DNA from: an uncultured Sphingomonadaceae bacterium
GTDB taxonomy: Bacteria > Pseudomonadota > Alphaproteobacteria > Sphingomonadales > Sphingomonadaceae
Assembly: GCA_913060895.1 (NCBI GenBank)
Contig: CAJXSN010000012.1
Coordinates: 19,935 to 83,934, forward strand
Reading direction: 5' to 3'
Length of the DNA stretch: 64,000 bases
A model generated the notes under the pieces. It was not told the DNA's origin. It ran no database searches and was given only the letters and a program-made list of their open reading frames with translations. Position numbers and translations under genes: made by a program. This document shows positions 36,779-45,602 of this stretch, one piece after another. Each line of letters opens with the position of its first letter. The stretch's first letter is position 1.

Positions 36779-37810
36779 CTAATTCTTCAGAAAACCAACA
36801 TCGATACAATACTGGATCAGGCGCTGCAGCATAGCGAGGTCCATCGGTGATGCCTGCAGCCCAGTTTGGTCTCGCAAATTGCGATCATCGAAGCGCGGAT
36901 TGCGCTGGAAGTAATTGGCGTAAAGTCCTGCCACCCGTTTATAGAGCCGACGCTCCATTGCAGGCAGAATTGCCGGGTCGAAGCCGTGCGCCTCCACCAG
37001 AACCGGCGCAGAGAATGCTCTAAAACTGCCGATAGCCTGCGCAAAGACCTCTACCGGCACCGGGCCGCCCGATACCAGATGATATGTCCGCCCCGCTGAC
37101 GTTTCGATCCCTTCGGCCAGCGCGACGATACCCGCGGCCACATGATCCAGCGGCACAAAATCCAGCGTTGCTCCGGATGCCACCGGCATGTGCCGCACCC
37201 GCCCCTCCGCAATCAGCTTGAAGGCCGCGTAAATCGTGTCGAACTGTCGGATGGCCCCGGTGCGGCTGTCGCCGACCACTATGCTGGGCCGGGCAATTGC
37301 AAAGGGAACCCCGCTCGCGCGCACCAGCCCCTCGGCCTCCGCCTTGCTTGCCTCATATCCGTTGGTGAAGCCGGTGGTCGGCAGCGCATCATCCTCCAGC
37401 ACTGTCCCGCTGCGTGCACCGCAGACATAGGCGGTGGATACATGAAGGAACGCCGCCCCCGCTGTGCGTGCCAATGCCAGCGCGCGGCGCGTGCCTTCGA
37501 TATTGGTGGCGCGGTAAGCTTCCGGCTCCAGATCGAACCGGGTCAGCGCGGCGCAATGGACGATCAGATCCAGCCCTTGTGCCAGCCGGGCACGGTCCGC
37601 TTTCTTCAGGCCCATCCCATCGAGCGAGAGGTCGCCCGTCAGCGTTTCAGCCACTTTCGCTGGTGTGCCATCATTGGCCAGCACGTCGGGATTGGAGCGG
37701 ACCAGCGCAGTCACATGATGCCCCGCCGCCGCCAGCCGCGCGCAGACCTCGCCGCCGATCAGCCCCGCGCCGCCCGTCACCAGGATGCGCAATCGTTTTC
37801 CAGATTTCAT
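36779..37810 (-). CDS. Extended SDR (NAD-dependent epimerase/dehydratase, thioester-reductase-like)
   Basis: The 343-aa extended short-chain dehydrogenase has the Rossmann motif LVTGGAGLIGGEVCARL at residues 9-25. The catalytic Ser/Tyr/Lys are in LHVSTAYVCGAR and GYEASKAEAEGLV, and VPFAIARPSIVVGDSRTG is typical of the NAD_binding_4 (fatty acyl-CoA / thioester reductase-like) subgroup. It probably reduces or oxidises a sugar or acyl substrate with NAD(P)H. It is divergent from the flavin disulfide reductase gene, with a strong palindrome in the 110-bp gap. Confidence 0.82.
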   Translation of the reverse strand: MKSGKRLRILVTGGAGLIGGEVCARLAAAGHHVTALVRSNPDVLANDGTPAKVAETLTGDLSLDGMGLKKADRARLAQGLDLIVHCAALTRFDLEPEAYRATNIEGTRRALALARTAGAAFLHVSTAYVCGARSGTVLEDDALPTTGFTNGYEASKAEAEGLVRASGVPFAIARPSIVVGDSRTGAIRQFDTIYAAFKLIAEGRVRHMPVASGATLDFVPLDHVAAGIVALAEGIETSAGRTYHLVSGGPVPVEVFAQAIGSFRAFSAPVLVEAHGFDPAILPAMERRLYKRVAGLYANYFQRNPRFDDRNLRDQTGLQASPMDLAMLQRLIQYCIDVGFLKN

Positions 37811-37853
37811 GTAACGCTTTGTCCTTGGCCTACGAACTTAAGGGCAGATTGCA

Positions 37854-37893
37854 CGATTGTCGCGCCTTCGCATACGCGAAGGCGCGACAATCG
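37854..37893. promoter_or_regulatory. Perfect 18-bp-arm palindrome between divergent genes
   Basis: The arms cgattgtcgcgccttcgc and gcgaaggcgcgacaatcg are exact reverse complements around the 4-nt loop atac. It lies 27 bp before the ATG of the flavin reductase gene and 43 bp upstream of the SDR start. It could be an operator for a dimeric regulator or an RNA hairpin in the leader. There is no U-run, so it is not a standard terminator. Confidence 0.85.
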
Positions 37894-37920
37894 ACATCTT
37901 TGCCTGTAGAGGGGCCCGCT

Positions 37921-39339
37921 ATGAAATTCACCCATGATGTCATTGTAATTGGGGGCGGAGCTGCCGGCCTGACCGCTGCGGGCGGATGCGCGCTGTTCGG
38001 CCTGAAAGTCGCCCTGATCGAAGGGCACAAGATGGGCGGCGAGTGCCTGAACAATGGCTGCGTTCCATCCAAAGCGCTGATCACAGCGGCCAAGCGTGCG
38101 GCAGAGGCGCGGATAGAAACTTTGCACGGGGTCACACTGGCTGCGCCCAAGATCGAGTGGTCCGGCGTCCACAAGCACATTCATGCCGCGATCGCCCACA
38201 TCGCCCCGCACGATTCCGAAGAAACATTCGAGGAGATGGGCTGCGAAGTAATCCGCGATTATGCGCGCATCACCGGCAAACACACGGTCGGGGTTGGCAG
38301 CCGCACCCTGTCCGCCCCGCGTATCGTAGTTGCAACGGGGTCCAGGCCATTCTTCCCGCCGATCCCCGGTCTGGATGGCGTACCCTATCTGACCAATGAA
38401 AATCTGTTCGATCTGAGCGAACAGCCCGGCCACCTGATTATCATCGGCGGCGGGGTAATCGGCATGGAAATGGCGCAGAGCTTCTGCCGCCTGGGTAGCG
38501 AAGTAACGGTAATAGAGCCTGCAAACCCGATGGGGCGCGACGATCAGGACAATGTGCAGGTCGTCATCGACACGATGAAGGCCGAGGGCGTGAACTTCGT
38601 CAAAGGCGAGGCAAACGGCGTTTCCGGGATACAGGGCGCACTCGAAGTACAAGTCGATAATGGTAAGACCATCAAGGGTACGCACATCCTGCTCGCCGTG
38701 GGCCGTAGAGCGAACACCTCCGGTTTCGGCTTGGAGGAACTGGGGGTCGAGATGGCTCGCAATGGCATAAAGGTCGATGCCCGCCGCCGAACATCTGTGA
38801 AATCCATCTACGCCATCGGCGATTGCCGCGACGGACCGCGCCTGACCCATGTATCGGGCTATGAAGGGTCCAATGTCGCACTCGAAATCGTTACCGGCCT
38901 GCCCACAAAGGTCGACTGGAAGGCGCTGCCCTGGTGCACCTTCACGGAACCGGAAGTGGCGCAGATCGGCATGACGGAAGCGGAAGCGCGTGAAGAGCTG
39001 GGCGACAAGATCACGGTCATCACGGAAGGCTTCGACCATAACGAACGCGCCATTGCGGAAGGCGCGACCAAGGGCCGGATGAAGGTTATACTGAAGGGCA
39101 AGAAGGTTATCGGCGCGAGCATCGTGGGCAAGAATGCCGGCGAATTGCTGCTGCCGTTCAGCCAGATGATCACGGGCAAAAGCGGGACGTTTGACATGGG
39201 CTCCGCCATCATCAGCTACCCCACCCGAAGCGAGATTACGAAAGCCGCCGCGTTCAGCGCATGGGAGCCGACCGTATTCGGTTCACTGCCGAAGAAATAC
39301 GCAGGCTTTGTCGCCAAGATGCGCCGAACATTTGCCTGA
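37921..39339 (+). CDS. FAD-dependent pyridine nucleotide-disulfide oxidoreductase (MerA/Lpd-like)
   Basis: The 472-aa flavoprotein has the FAD motif VIVIGGGAAGLTAAGGCALFG and the redox-active disulfide GGECLNNGCVPSKALI. The NAD motif is LIIIGGGVIGMEMAQSFCRLG, the second FAD segment is SIYAIGDCRDG, and the dimerisation domain starts near PWCTFTEPEVAQIGMTE. The C-terminal catalytic His of lipoamide and glutathione reductases (HPT-SE) is replaced by Tyr in ISYPTRSEI, so it is not a standard dihydrolipoamide dehydrogenase. Mercuric-reductase-like uncharacterised proteins often look like this. ATG 37921 starts the Rossmann fold; the track ORF begins inside the divergent SDR gene. The radical SAM gene follows after 4 bp. 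Confidence 0.88.
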   Translation: MKFTHDVIVIGGGAAGLTAAGGCALFGLKVALIEGHKMGGECLNNGCVPSKALITAAKRAAEARIETLHGVTLAAPKIEWSGVHKHIHAAIAHIAPHDSEETFEEMGCEVIRDYARITGKHTVGVGSRTLSAPRIVVATGSRPFFPPIPGLDGVPYLTNENLFDLSEQPGHLIIIGGGVIGMEMAQSFCRLGSEVTVIEPANPMGRDDQDNVQVVIDTMKAEGVNFVKGEANGVSGIQGALEVQVDNGKTIKGTHILLAVGRRANTSGFGLEELGVEMARNGIKVDARRRTSVKSIYAIGDCRDGPRLTHVSGYEGSNVALEIVTGLPTKVDWKALPWCTFTEPEVAQIGMTEAEAREELGDKITVITEGFDHNERAIAEGATKGRMKVILKGKKVIGASIVGKNAGELLLPFSQMITGKSGTFDMGSAIISYPTRSEITKAAAFSAWEPTVFGSLPKKYAGFVAKMRRTFA

Positions 39340-39343
39340 TCCT

Positions 39344-40354
39344 ATGACCACCGAGACCCGCGCCAGAAACCGTACCGCCAGCCGTAATGCGCCCGCCGGC
39401 CCCTCCCCCTTCGCGGTGAAAGGCACCGCCCTGCCACCTGCCAAATTCACCGATCCCGACATTACGGCGAAAGGGGAACCGCGCGCACAAGTGCCACTGG
39501 TGAAGCTGGACACATTGTGGTTCAATACCGGCACACTGTGCAATCTGGCCTGTGCCAGCTGCTATATCGAAAGCAGCCCGACCAATGATGCACTGGTCTA
39601 TATCAGCCACGCCGATGTCGCCGCCTATATGGACGAAATTGCCACCGAAGGTCTGGCCACACGCGAGATCGCATATACCGGCGGCGAGCCGTTCATGAAC
39701 CCGGAATTCCTGCCGATGCTGGAGGATTCGCTGGAGCGCGGGTTCGAAGTGCTGGTGCTGTCCAACGCGATGAAACCGATGCGCCGTCACGAGGCAGCTC
39801 TTCTGGCCTTACGCGAAAAGCACGGCGACCGCCTGACCATCCGCGTCAGCCTCGACCACCACACCAAAGAGGCGCATGAAGCGGAGCGAGGCCCGAGGAG
39901 CTGGGAGGCCGGAATTGATGGACTGAAATGGCTGGGCAGCAATGGTTTTTCCATCGCGGTAGCAGGCCGGATGCTGCCGGGCGAAGGTGAAGCGGACGAG
40001 CGCGCAGGTTATGCCGCTCTGTTCGCTGCCGAGAACATCCCTGTAGATGCGGGCGATCCGATGCGGCTGGTCTTGTTCCCCGAGATGGACGAGGACAAGG
40101 ATATTGCGGAAATCACCACTGCCTGCTGGAGCATTCTGGACAAGGATCCCGCGCAAATCATGTGCGCCACCAGCCGGATGGTCGTGCATCGCAAGGGCGA
40201 GCCCGCACCGCGTGTCGCGGCATGCACCCTGATCCCCTACGATCCCGAATTCGATCTGGGCGCCGATTTGGCGCACGCCAGCGCGCCGGTGAAACTGAAC
40301 CATCCGCACTGCGCGCGCTTCTGTGTTCTAGGAGGAGCAAGCTGCTCAGCCTGA
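39344..40354 (+). CDS. Radical SAM protein with Cys-rich C-terminus
   Basis: The 336-aa radical SAM enzyme has the [4Fe-4S]-SAM motif CNLACASCY near residue 65, preceded by LWFNTGTLCN, and the GGE motif EIAYTGGEPFMNPEFLP near residue 110. The C-terminal tail HCARFCVLGGASC plus two upstream Cys could hold an auxiliary cluster, though it does not match a SPASM domain clearly. Start ATG 39344 lies 4 bp after the flavin reductase stop, suggesting an operon in which that flavoprotein could supply electrons (inference). Substrate unknown. Confidence 0.82.
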   Translation: MTTETRARNRTASRNAPAGPSPFAVKGTALPPAKFTDPDITAKGEPRAQVPLVKLDTLWFNTGTLCNLACASCYIESSPTNDALVYISHADVAAYMDEIATEGLATREIAYTGGEPFMNPEFLPMLEDSLERGFEVLVLSNAMKPMRRHEAALLALREKHGDRLTIRVSLDHHTKEAHEAERGPRSWEAGIDGLKWLGSNGFSIAVAGRMLPGEGEADERAGYAALFAAENIPVDAGDPMRLVLFPEMDEDKDIAEITTACWSILDKDPAQIMCATSRMVVHRKGEPAPRVAACTLIPYDPEFDLGADLAHASAPVKLNHPHCARFCVLGGASCSA

Positions 40355-40483
40355 ATAGGCACCCGGTCGCCTCAATACGAAGAGTGGACCGGCACAAATG
40401 GCGAGAAAATCCTTCGCATTTGCAGCATACAATGGCATTGGCCACCCGTCGTATTATCGGGCTACCCAGCCCACCCTTGCTAG

Positions 40484-41422
40484 ATGACGGACACGTCCAG
40501 TTTTCCCATGACCAAACCACTGACCCATCTCGAACGTCTCGAGGCCGAGAGCATCCATATCATGCGCGAAGTCGCCGCCGAGGCGCAGAAGCCGGTGATG
40601 CTTTATTCCATAGGTAAAGACAGCGCTGTCATGCTGCATCTGGCGAAGAAGGCATTCCATCCCTCTCCCCCGCCATTCCCGCTGATGCATGTCGATACGA
40701 CGTGGAAGTTCAAGGCGATGTACGAAATGCGCGAGCGATCGGCCGAGGAAGCCGGAATGGATCTGCTGGTCCACCGCAACCCGGAAGCGGAAGAGCGCGG
40801 CATCAACCCGTTTGATCACGGCCCGCTCCATACCGATATGTGGAAGACACAGGGGTTGAAACAGGCGCTCGACAAATACGGTTTCGATGCAGCCTTTGGC
40901 GGCGCGCGCCGCGACGAGGAAAAGAGCCGCGCGAAAGAGCGCATCTTCTCTTTCCGCACGGCGAGCCACGGCTGGGATCCGAAAAACCAGCGGCCCGAAC
41001 TGTGGAACATCTACAATACGCGCAAAGCCAAGGGCGAGAGCATCCGCGTCTTCCCGCTGTCCAACTGGACGGAGCTGGATATCTGGCAGTATATCATGGC
41101 CGAGAACATCGAGATCGTTCCGTTGTATTATTCAGCCAAGCGGCCGACCTATGATTATGAAGGCGGCCTGTTTATGGCCGACGATCCGGAGCGGCTGGAG
41201 AAAATTCTGGGCTACATGCCCGAGTTGACAGAGCGCTCGGTCCGGTTCCGCACACTTGGCTGCTTCCCTCTGACGGGCGCTGTCGAGAGCGAAGCGGCCA
41301 CCTTGTCGGACATTGTGCAGGAAATGCTGCTGACGACCACCAGCGAACGTCAGGGCCGCGTCATCGACAAGGATTCCGGTGATGGTTCGATGGAGAAGAA
41401 AAAACAGGAGGGCTATTTCTGA
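40484..41422 (+). CDS. cysD: Sulfate adenylyltransferase subunit 2 (CysD)
   Basis: The ATP-sulfurylase catalytic subunit of the PP-loop type makes APS from sulfate and ATP with CysN. Clear segments are [19 protein letters not shown], the PP-loop [58 protein letters not shown] and the C-terminal [12 protein letters not shown]. The length is normal at 312 aa. ATG 40508 is an alternative start. The stop overlaps cysNC by one base (TGATG), and AGGAGGG inside the end of cysD serves cysNC. The 129-bp gap upstream holds no recognised site. Confidence 0.97.
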   Translation: MTDTSSFPMTKPLTHLERLEAESIHIMREVAAEAQKPVMLYSIGKDSAVMLHLAKKAFHPSPPPFPLMHVDTTWKFKAMYEMRERSAEEAGMDLLVHRNPEAEERGINPFDHGPLHTDMWKTQGLKQALDKYGFDAAFGGARRDEEKSRAKERIFSFRTASHGWDPKNQRPELWNIYNTRKAKGESIRVFPLSNWTELDIWQYIMAENIEIVPLYYSAKRPTYDYEGGLFMADDPERLEKILGYMPELTERSVRFRTLGCFPLTGAVESEAATLSDIVQEMLLTTTSERQGRVIDKDSGDGSMEKKKQEGYF

Positions 41423-43347
41423 TGACCGACCAGACTGCCACTCCCGAAACCGTCTACGAAACCGATGCGCTGATCGCAGAGGACATCGACGCCTATCTCG
41501 ACGCGCATCAGAACAAGACCATGCTGCGCTTCATTACCTGCGGCAGTGTGGATGACGGAAAATCCACCCTGATCGGGCGGCTGTTGTACGATTCCAAGAT
41601 GATCTTCGAAGATCAACTGGCTGCGCTGGAAGACGATTCCAAAAAAGTCGGCACGCAGGGGCAGGAAATCGATTTCGCCCTGCTGGTCGATGGCTTGGCC
41701 GCAGAGCGGGAGCAGGGCATCACAATCGATGTCGCGTACCGCTTCTTCGCCACCGAAAAGCGCAAATTCATCGTCGCCGATTGCCCCGGCCACGAACAAT
41801 ACACCCGCAATATGGTGACGGGCGCATCCACAGCCGATCTCGCCGTAATCCTGATCGATGCACGCAAAGGCGTGCTGGTCCAGACCCGCCGTCACAGTTT
41901 TCTGTGCAAGCAGCTGGGCATCCGCAACATCGTGCTTGCGGTGAACAAGATGGATCTGGTCGATTATGACCAGTCCACCTTCGAACACATCGTGGCCGAT
42001 TATCGCTCTTTCGCGTCCGAAATCGGGATCGACGACTTTACTGCCATCCCCATGTCCGGGCTGGCAGGCGACAATATTACCAGCCCGTCCGAAGCCACTG
42101 CCTGGTATGACGGCCCTACACTGATCGATCATCTGGAAACCGTCGAAGTCGCCAGCGCAATTAATGTGGCAAAGCCTTTCCGTATGCCGGTTCAGTGGGT
42201 CAATCGCCCCAATCTGGATTTCCGCGGCTTCTCCGGCCTGATTTCGAGCGGTACCATTGCCCCGGGCGACGCGGTCCGTTCGCTACCCTCGGGCAAGACC
42301 AGCACGGTCAAATCCATAGTAACATGGGAAGGCGAGCTGGAAGAGGCGCAGGCAGGCCAGTCCGTCACGGTCACACTGGAAGACGAGATCGACTGTTCGC
42401 GCGGAGACGTGCTGGCGGCCGCAGATACTCCGCCCGAGACGTCCGACCAGTTCGAAACGACGCTGGTGTGGATGGATGACGAGGAAATGACACCCGGCCG
42501 GGCCTATTGGCTGAAACTGGGAACGCAGAATGTCTCGGTCACGGTGCAGGCACCGAAATACGAAATCAACGTCAATACAATGGAACATCTGGCGGCGAAA
42601 ACGCTGGAATTGAATTCCATCGGTGTTTGCGAGATTACCACCGACAAGCCGGTCGTGTTTGAAGCTTACGGCGATAACCGCGCCCTGGGCGGTTTCATCC
42701 TGATCGACAAGATAACCAATCGCACCGTTGCAGCAGGGATGCTGCATTTCAGTCTGCGGCGCGCGCAAAATGTGCATTGGCAGGCAACGGACATCACGCG
42801 CGAGGCCCATGCCAATCTCAAGAACCAGGCACCGCGCGTGCTATGGTTCACCGGCCTTTCTGGCAGCGGGAAATCGACAATCGCGAACGAGGTGGAAAAA
42901 CGCCTTAACCTGATGAACCGGCATACCTTCCTTTTGGACGGCGACAATGTGCGCCACGGCCTGAACAAGGATCTGGGCTTCACCGACACCGACCGGATCG
43001 AAAACATCCGCCGCATCGGGGAAGTGGCGAAGCTGATGGCCGATGCCGGACTGGTTGTGCTGACCGCTTTCATCAGTCCGTTCCGTGCAGAGCGGCGAAT
43101 GGTCCGCGATATGCTGCCCGAAGGCGAGTTTATCGAAGTTTTTGTCGATACTCCGCTGGAAGTAGCCGAGAAGCGTGACGTGAAAGGCCTCTACAAGAAA
43201 GCCCGCGCGGGCGATCTCAAGAACTTCACCGGGATCGACAGCCCATATGAAGAGCCTGAAAACGCAGAAATCCGCGTCAACACGGTGGAGATGACGGCTG
43301 AAGAAGCCGCCACCTACATCGTCGACCAGATTATGCCTCTGCGATAA
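41422..43347 (+). CDS. cysNC: Bifunctional sulfate adenylyltransferase subunit 1 / APS kinase (CysNC)
   Basis: Residues about 1-450 are CysN, an EF-Tu-like GTPase that drives APS formation: P-loop [25 protein letters not shown] and NKMDLVDY. Residues about 465-641 are APS kinase (CysC), which makes PAPS: P-loop [34 protein letters not shown], and the loop [13 protein letters not shown]. The fusion is normal for alphaproteobacteria. It overlaps cysD by 1 bp and cysQ by 1 bp. PAPS from this enzyme is a substrate for sulfate reduction and for sulfotransferases such as the one at 4.8 kb. Confidence 0.97.
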   Translation: MTDQTATPETVYETDALIAEDIDAYLDAHQNKTMLRFITCGSVDDGKSTLIGRLLYDSKMIFEDQLAALEDDSKKVGTQGQEIDFALLVDGLAAEREQGITIDVAYRFFATEKRKFIVADCPGHEQYTRNMVTGASTADLAVILIDARKGVLVQTRRHSFLCKQLGIRNIVLAVNKMDLVDYDQSTFEHIVADYRSFASEIGIDDFTAIPMSGLAGDNITSPSEATAWYDGPTLIDHLETVEVASAINVAKPFRMPVQWVNRPNLDFRGFSGLISSGTIAPGDAVRSLPSGKTSTVKSIVTWEGELEEAQAGQSVTVTLEDEIDCSRGDVLAAADTPPETSDQFETTLVWMDDEEMTPGRAYWLKLGTQNVSVTVQAPKYEINVNTMEHLAAKTLELNSIGVCEITTDKPVVFEAYGDNRALGGFILIDKITNRTVAAGMLHFSLRRAQNVHWQATDITREAHANLKNQAPRVLWFTGLSGSGKSTIANEVEKRLNLMNRHTFLLDGDNVRHGLNKDLGFTDTDRIENIRRIGEVAKLMADAGLVVLTAFISPFRAERRMVRDMLPEGEFIEVFVDTPLEVAEKRDVKGLYKKARAGDLKNFTGIDSPYEEPENAEIRVNTVEMTAEEAATYIVDQIMPLR

Positions 43348-44120
43348 TGGAATTTGCGATGACGGACTCTTCAATCACGGACACCGCAGCGATGACCGAT
43401 GCTGAACTGGCTGCACATCTGGCGTTTCATGCCGGGAAAATTCTGCTGCAAGTGCGCGATGCTCAGGTGTTCGAGGGCAAGTCGCTGGGCAAAGCTGGTG
43501 ACGAAACAGCCAACCAGTTTCTGGTCCACTCATTGCGCCATTTGCGCCCCGATGACGGCCTGCTTTCGGAAGAAAGTAAGGACACGGACGAGCGGCTTGG
43601 GAAAACCCGCACATGGATCGTCGATCCGGTGGATGGAACGCGTGAATATGGCGAGGCGCGCACGGACTGGGCCGTTCACGTCGCCCTGTCGATCGACGGA
43701 AAACCGGAAATCGGTGCTGTTGCCCTGCCCGGCATGGATGCTGTCATGCGCACCGACGCCCCGCAATCCGTACCCGAAGCCGCCGCGACCCCGCGTCTGG
43801 TTGTCAGCCGCACACGCCCTGCGAAAGAAGCAATTGCTGTTTCCGAAGCAATTGGCGGAGAACTGGTCGGCATGGGCAGCGCCGGCGCCAAGGCTATGGC
43901 AGTCGTGCGCGGTGATGCCGAAATCTACCTCCACACCGGCGGCCAGTTCGAATGGGACAGTTGCGCCCCTGCAGCTGTAGCATTGGCACACGGTATGCAT
44001 TGCAGCCGCGTCGATGGCAGTCCGCTGATTTATAACCAGCGCGATACCTATATGCCCGATCTGCTGATCTGCCGCCCCGAATGGGCCGAGCGGGTTTTGG
44101 CCGAAGTCGCCAAACTCTAG
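43347..44120 (+). CDS. cysQ: 3'(2'),5'-bisphosphate nucleotidase CysQ
   Basis: Mg-dependent phosphatase of the inositol monophosphatase family that converts PAP to AMP, relieving product inhibition after PAPS use. The metal-binding motifs are DGLLSEESKDT, IVDPVDGTREYGEA and WDSCAPAAVALAHG, all intact. At 257 aa the length is normal. It starts in a TAATG overlap with cysNC; ATG 43359 is a possible alternative. Third gene of the sulfate activation operon. Confidence 0.93.
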   Translation: MEFAMTDSSITDTAAMTDAELAAHLAFHAGKILLQVRDAQVFEGKSLGKAGDETANQFLVHSLRHLRPDDGLLSEESKDTDERLGKTRTWIVDPVDGTREYGEARTDWAVHVALSIDGKPEIGAVALPGMDAVMRTDAPQSVPEAAATPRLVVSRTRPAKEAIAVSEAIGGELVGMGSAGAKAMAVVRGDAEIYLHTGGQFEWDSCAPAAVALAHGMHCSRVDGSPLIYNQRDTYMPDLLICRPEWAERVLAEVAKL

Positions 44121-44133
44121 CGATTATCCAGCG

Positions 44134-45045
44134 TTACCGGTTGCCTGGCAGACCAGCCAACAACTGCTGCGCCCGCGATAGGTGCGGGCGGTCATACATC
44201 TTCCCGCTATGCCCGATAGTGCCCAGCTCGGGATTGTCGGCAAACAGTTTCACCACCATCCGCGCTTCTGCAATTTCCGCGTCGCCTGGGGTAAACGCTG
44301 TGTTGATCGGTTCGACCTGCGCCGGGTGGATCGCCAGCATTCCGCCAAACCCCTGCCGTCGCATATCGCCAGCGCGCGCACCCAGACCGTCCAGATCGCG
44401 GAAATCGGTCTGGATCGTCTCGATAGCAGTGACCCCCGCGCGCGCCGCACCCAGCAAGCACAGCGTGCGGGCCAACTCATAGGCTGGATCAAAGCGCCCG
44501 CTCGTATCGACATTGGCCTGAGCACCGATAGAATCCGATAGATCCTCTGCCCCCCAGCTCATCGCGACCAGCCGCGGCGCGCCAGCATAGTTGCCCGCCT
44601 CGAACATGGAAGCTGCAGTTTCCGTGACCAGCGCCATTACCGGGGTCGAACCCAGAGGAATATCGTGCGCTGCCTCCAATGCCGAAAGCGTGTGATCGAG
44701 CCGAACCACATCCTGCGGCCCCTCTGCCTTGGGCAGAACAATCCCACCGGGCCGGGCTGACATTACAGCGGCCAAATCCAGTAGCGGCATATCCGTTTCA
44801 AACGGGTTGATCCGCACCCATAAACGCTCCCGGTTGTCGGCTGCATTCAGGGCTGTAGCCACCATCAGCCGCGCATCGGGCTTGATTTGCGGGGCGACTG
44901 CATCTTCCAGATCGAAGATGACAATATCGGCATCGCTGGCTGTGGCTTTTGCCATCTTCTTGTCGCTATCGCCGGGCGCAAACAGCCAGCTGCGCATGGG
45001 AATAGAAAGGGGAATAGACGGGGGAATAGTCGGGCGGTCAGCCAT
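44134..45045 (-). CDS. HpcH/HpaI aldolase / citrate-lyase beta-like (CoA ester lyase)
   Basis: The 303-aa CitE-type lyase has the full set of active-site segments: RSWLFAPGDSDKKMAKA, IVIFDLEDAVAPQ, WVRINPFET, MALVTETAASMF, SWGAEDLSDSIGA and AIHPAQVEPIN. It likely cleaves or forms a malyl-, methylmalyl- or citramalyl-CoA ester with Mg2+. Start 45045 shares one base with the MaoC gene stop (TGATG), so the two are translated together; the track start reads the end of that gene. The N-terminus carries PTIPPSIPLSIP from a 12-bp tandem repeat. Confidence 0.9.
   Translation of the reverse strand: MADRPTIPPSIPLSIPMRSWLFAPGDSDKKMAKATASDADIVIFDLEDAVAPQIKPDARLMVATALNAADNRERLWVRINPFETDMPLLDLAAVMSARPGGIVLPKAEGPQDVVRLDHTLSALEAAHDIPLGSTPVMALVTETAASMFEAGNYAGAPRLVAMSWGAEDLSDSIGAQANVDTSGRFDPAYELARTLCLLGAARAGVTAIETIQTDFRDLDGLGARAGDMRRQGFGGMLAIHPAQVEPINTAFTPGDAEIAEARMVVKLFADNPELGTIGHSGKMYDRPHLSRAQQLLAGLPGNR
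44998..45033 (-). repeat. Three 12-bp in-frame tandem repeats
   Basis: gggaatagaaag, gggaatagacgg and gggaatagtcgg follow each other without a gap and encode the SIPL/SIPP/TIPP repeat at the N-terminus of the CitE-like lyase. Confidence 0.9.
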
Positions 45046-45497
45046 CAGCTTTCCTTCTTCTTCAGTAAAGCCATACGCAGACAGCGGCAGACTATCTCGT
45101 CCCGCTGGTTGAGGCATTCATGCGCAAAGGTGACGATCCCGGCATCGGGGCGCGACTTGCTGGCCCTCAGTTCGCTCACTTCGCTGGTGGCACGCAAGGT
45201 GTCACCGATGAAAGTCGGCTTGGGGTGGACCAGCTTGTCATATCCCAGATTGGCCACCAACGTGCCCAGCGTGGTGTCGCCAACACTTACCCCGACCATC
45301 AGTGAAAAAGTGAAAGTCCCGTTGACCAAAATCTGGCCAAACTCGCTCTCTCGGGCCGCTTCTACATCCAGATGCAGGGGCTGAGCATTGTGGGTCATGG
45401 TGGTGAACAGCAGATTGTCGGTTTCGGTCACCGTACGGCGGATTTCATGCTCCACCCGGTCACCCACCTGCCACTCATCGAAAAACCGGCCTGCCAT
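45045..45497 (-). CDS. MaoC-family dehydratase
   Basis: The 150-aa hot-dog-fold enoyl-CoA hydratase relative starts AGRFFDEWQVGDRVEHEIRRTVTETDN. The hydratase region reads TTMTHNAQPLHLDVEAA, and FGQILVNGTFTFSLMVG matches the family. Tight coupling with a CitE-like lyase suggests the mesaconyl-CoA / methylmalyl-CoA type of reaction pair: hydration of a branched enoyl-CoA, then cleavage. This is inference from context. Substrate not shown. Confidence 0.88.
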   Translation of the reverse strand: MAGRFFDEWQVGDRVEHEIRRTVTETDNLLFTTMTHNAQPLHLDVEAARESEFGQILVNGTFTFSLMVGVSVGDTTLGTLVANLGYDKLVHPKPTFIGDTLRATSEVSELRASKSRPDAGIVTFAHECLNQRDEIVCRCLRMALLKKKES

Positions 45498-45602
45498 TCG
45501 CGCTCCCTTGCTTCATCATATTGTATTGCGCCGGTGTGTCGCCCGCGGCATCCACCCGGTCAAGCCTGCCTGCACCGGCCCTGAAGTACTGCGAGCTACT
45601 TT

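Noticed and set aside
37414-37920. N-terminal 169-residue extension of the flavin disulfide reductase ORF
   Set aside because: It is antisense to the SDR gene and crosses the palindrome; the Rossmann fold starts just after ATG 37921.
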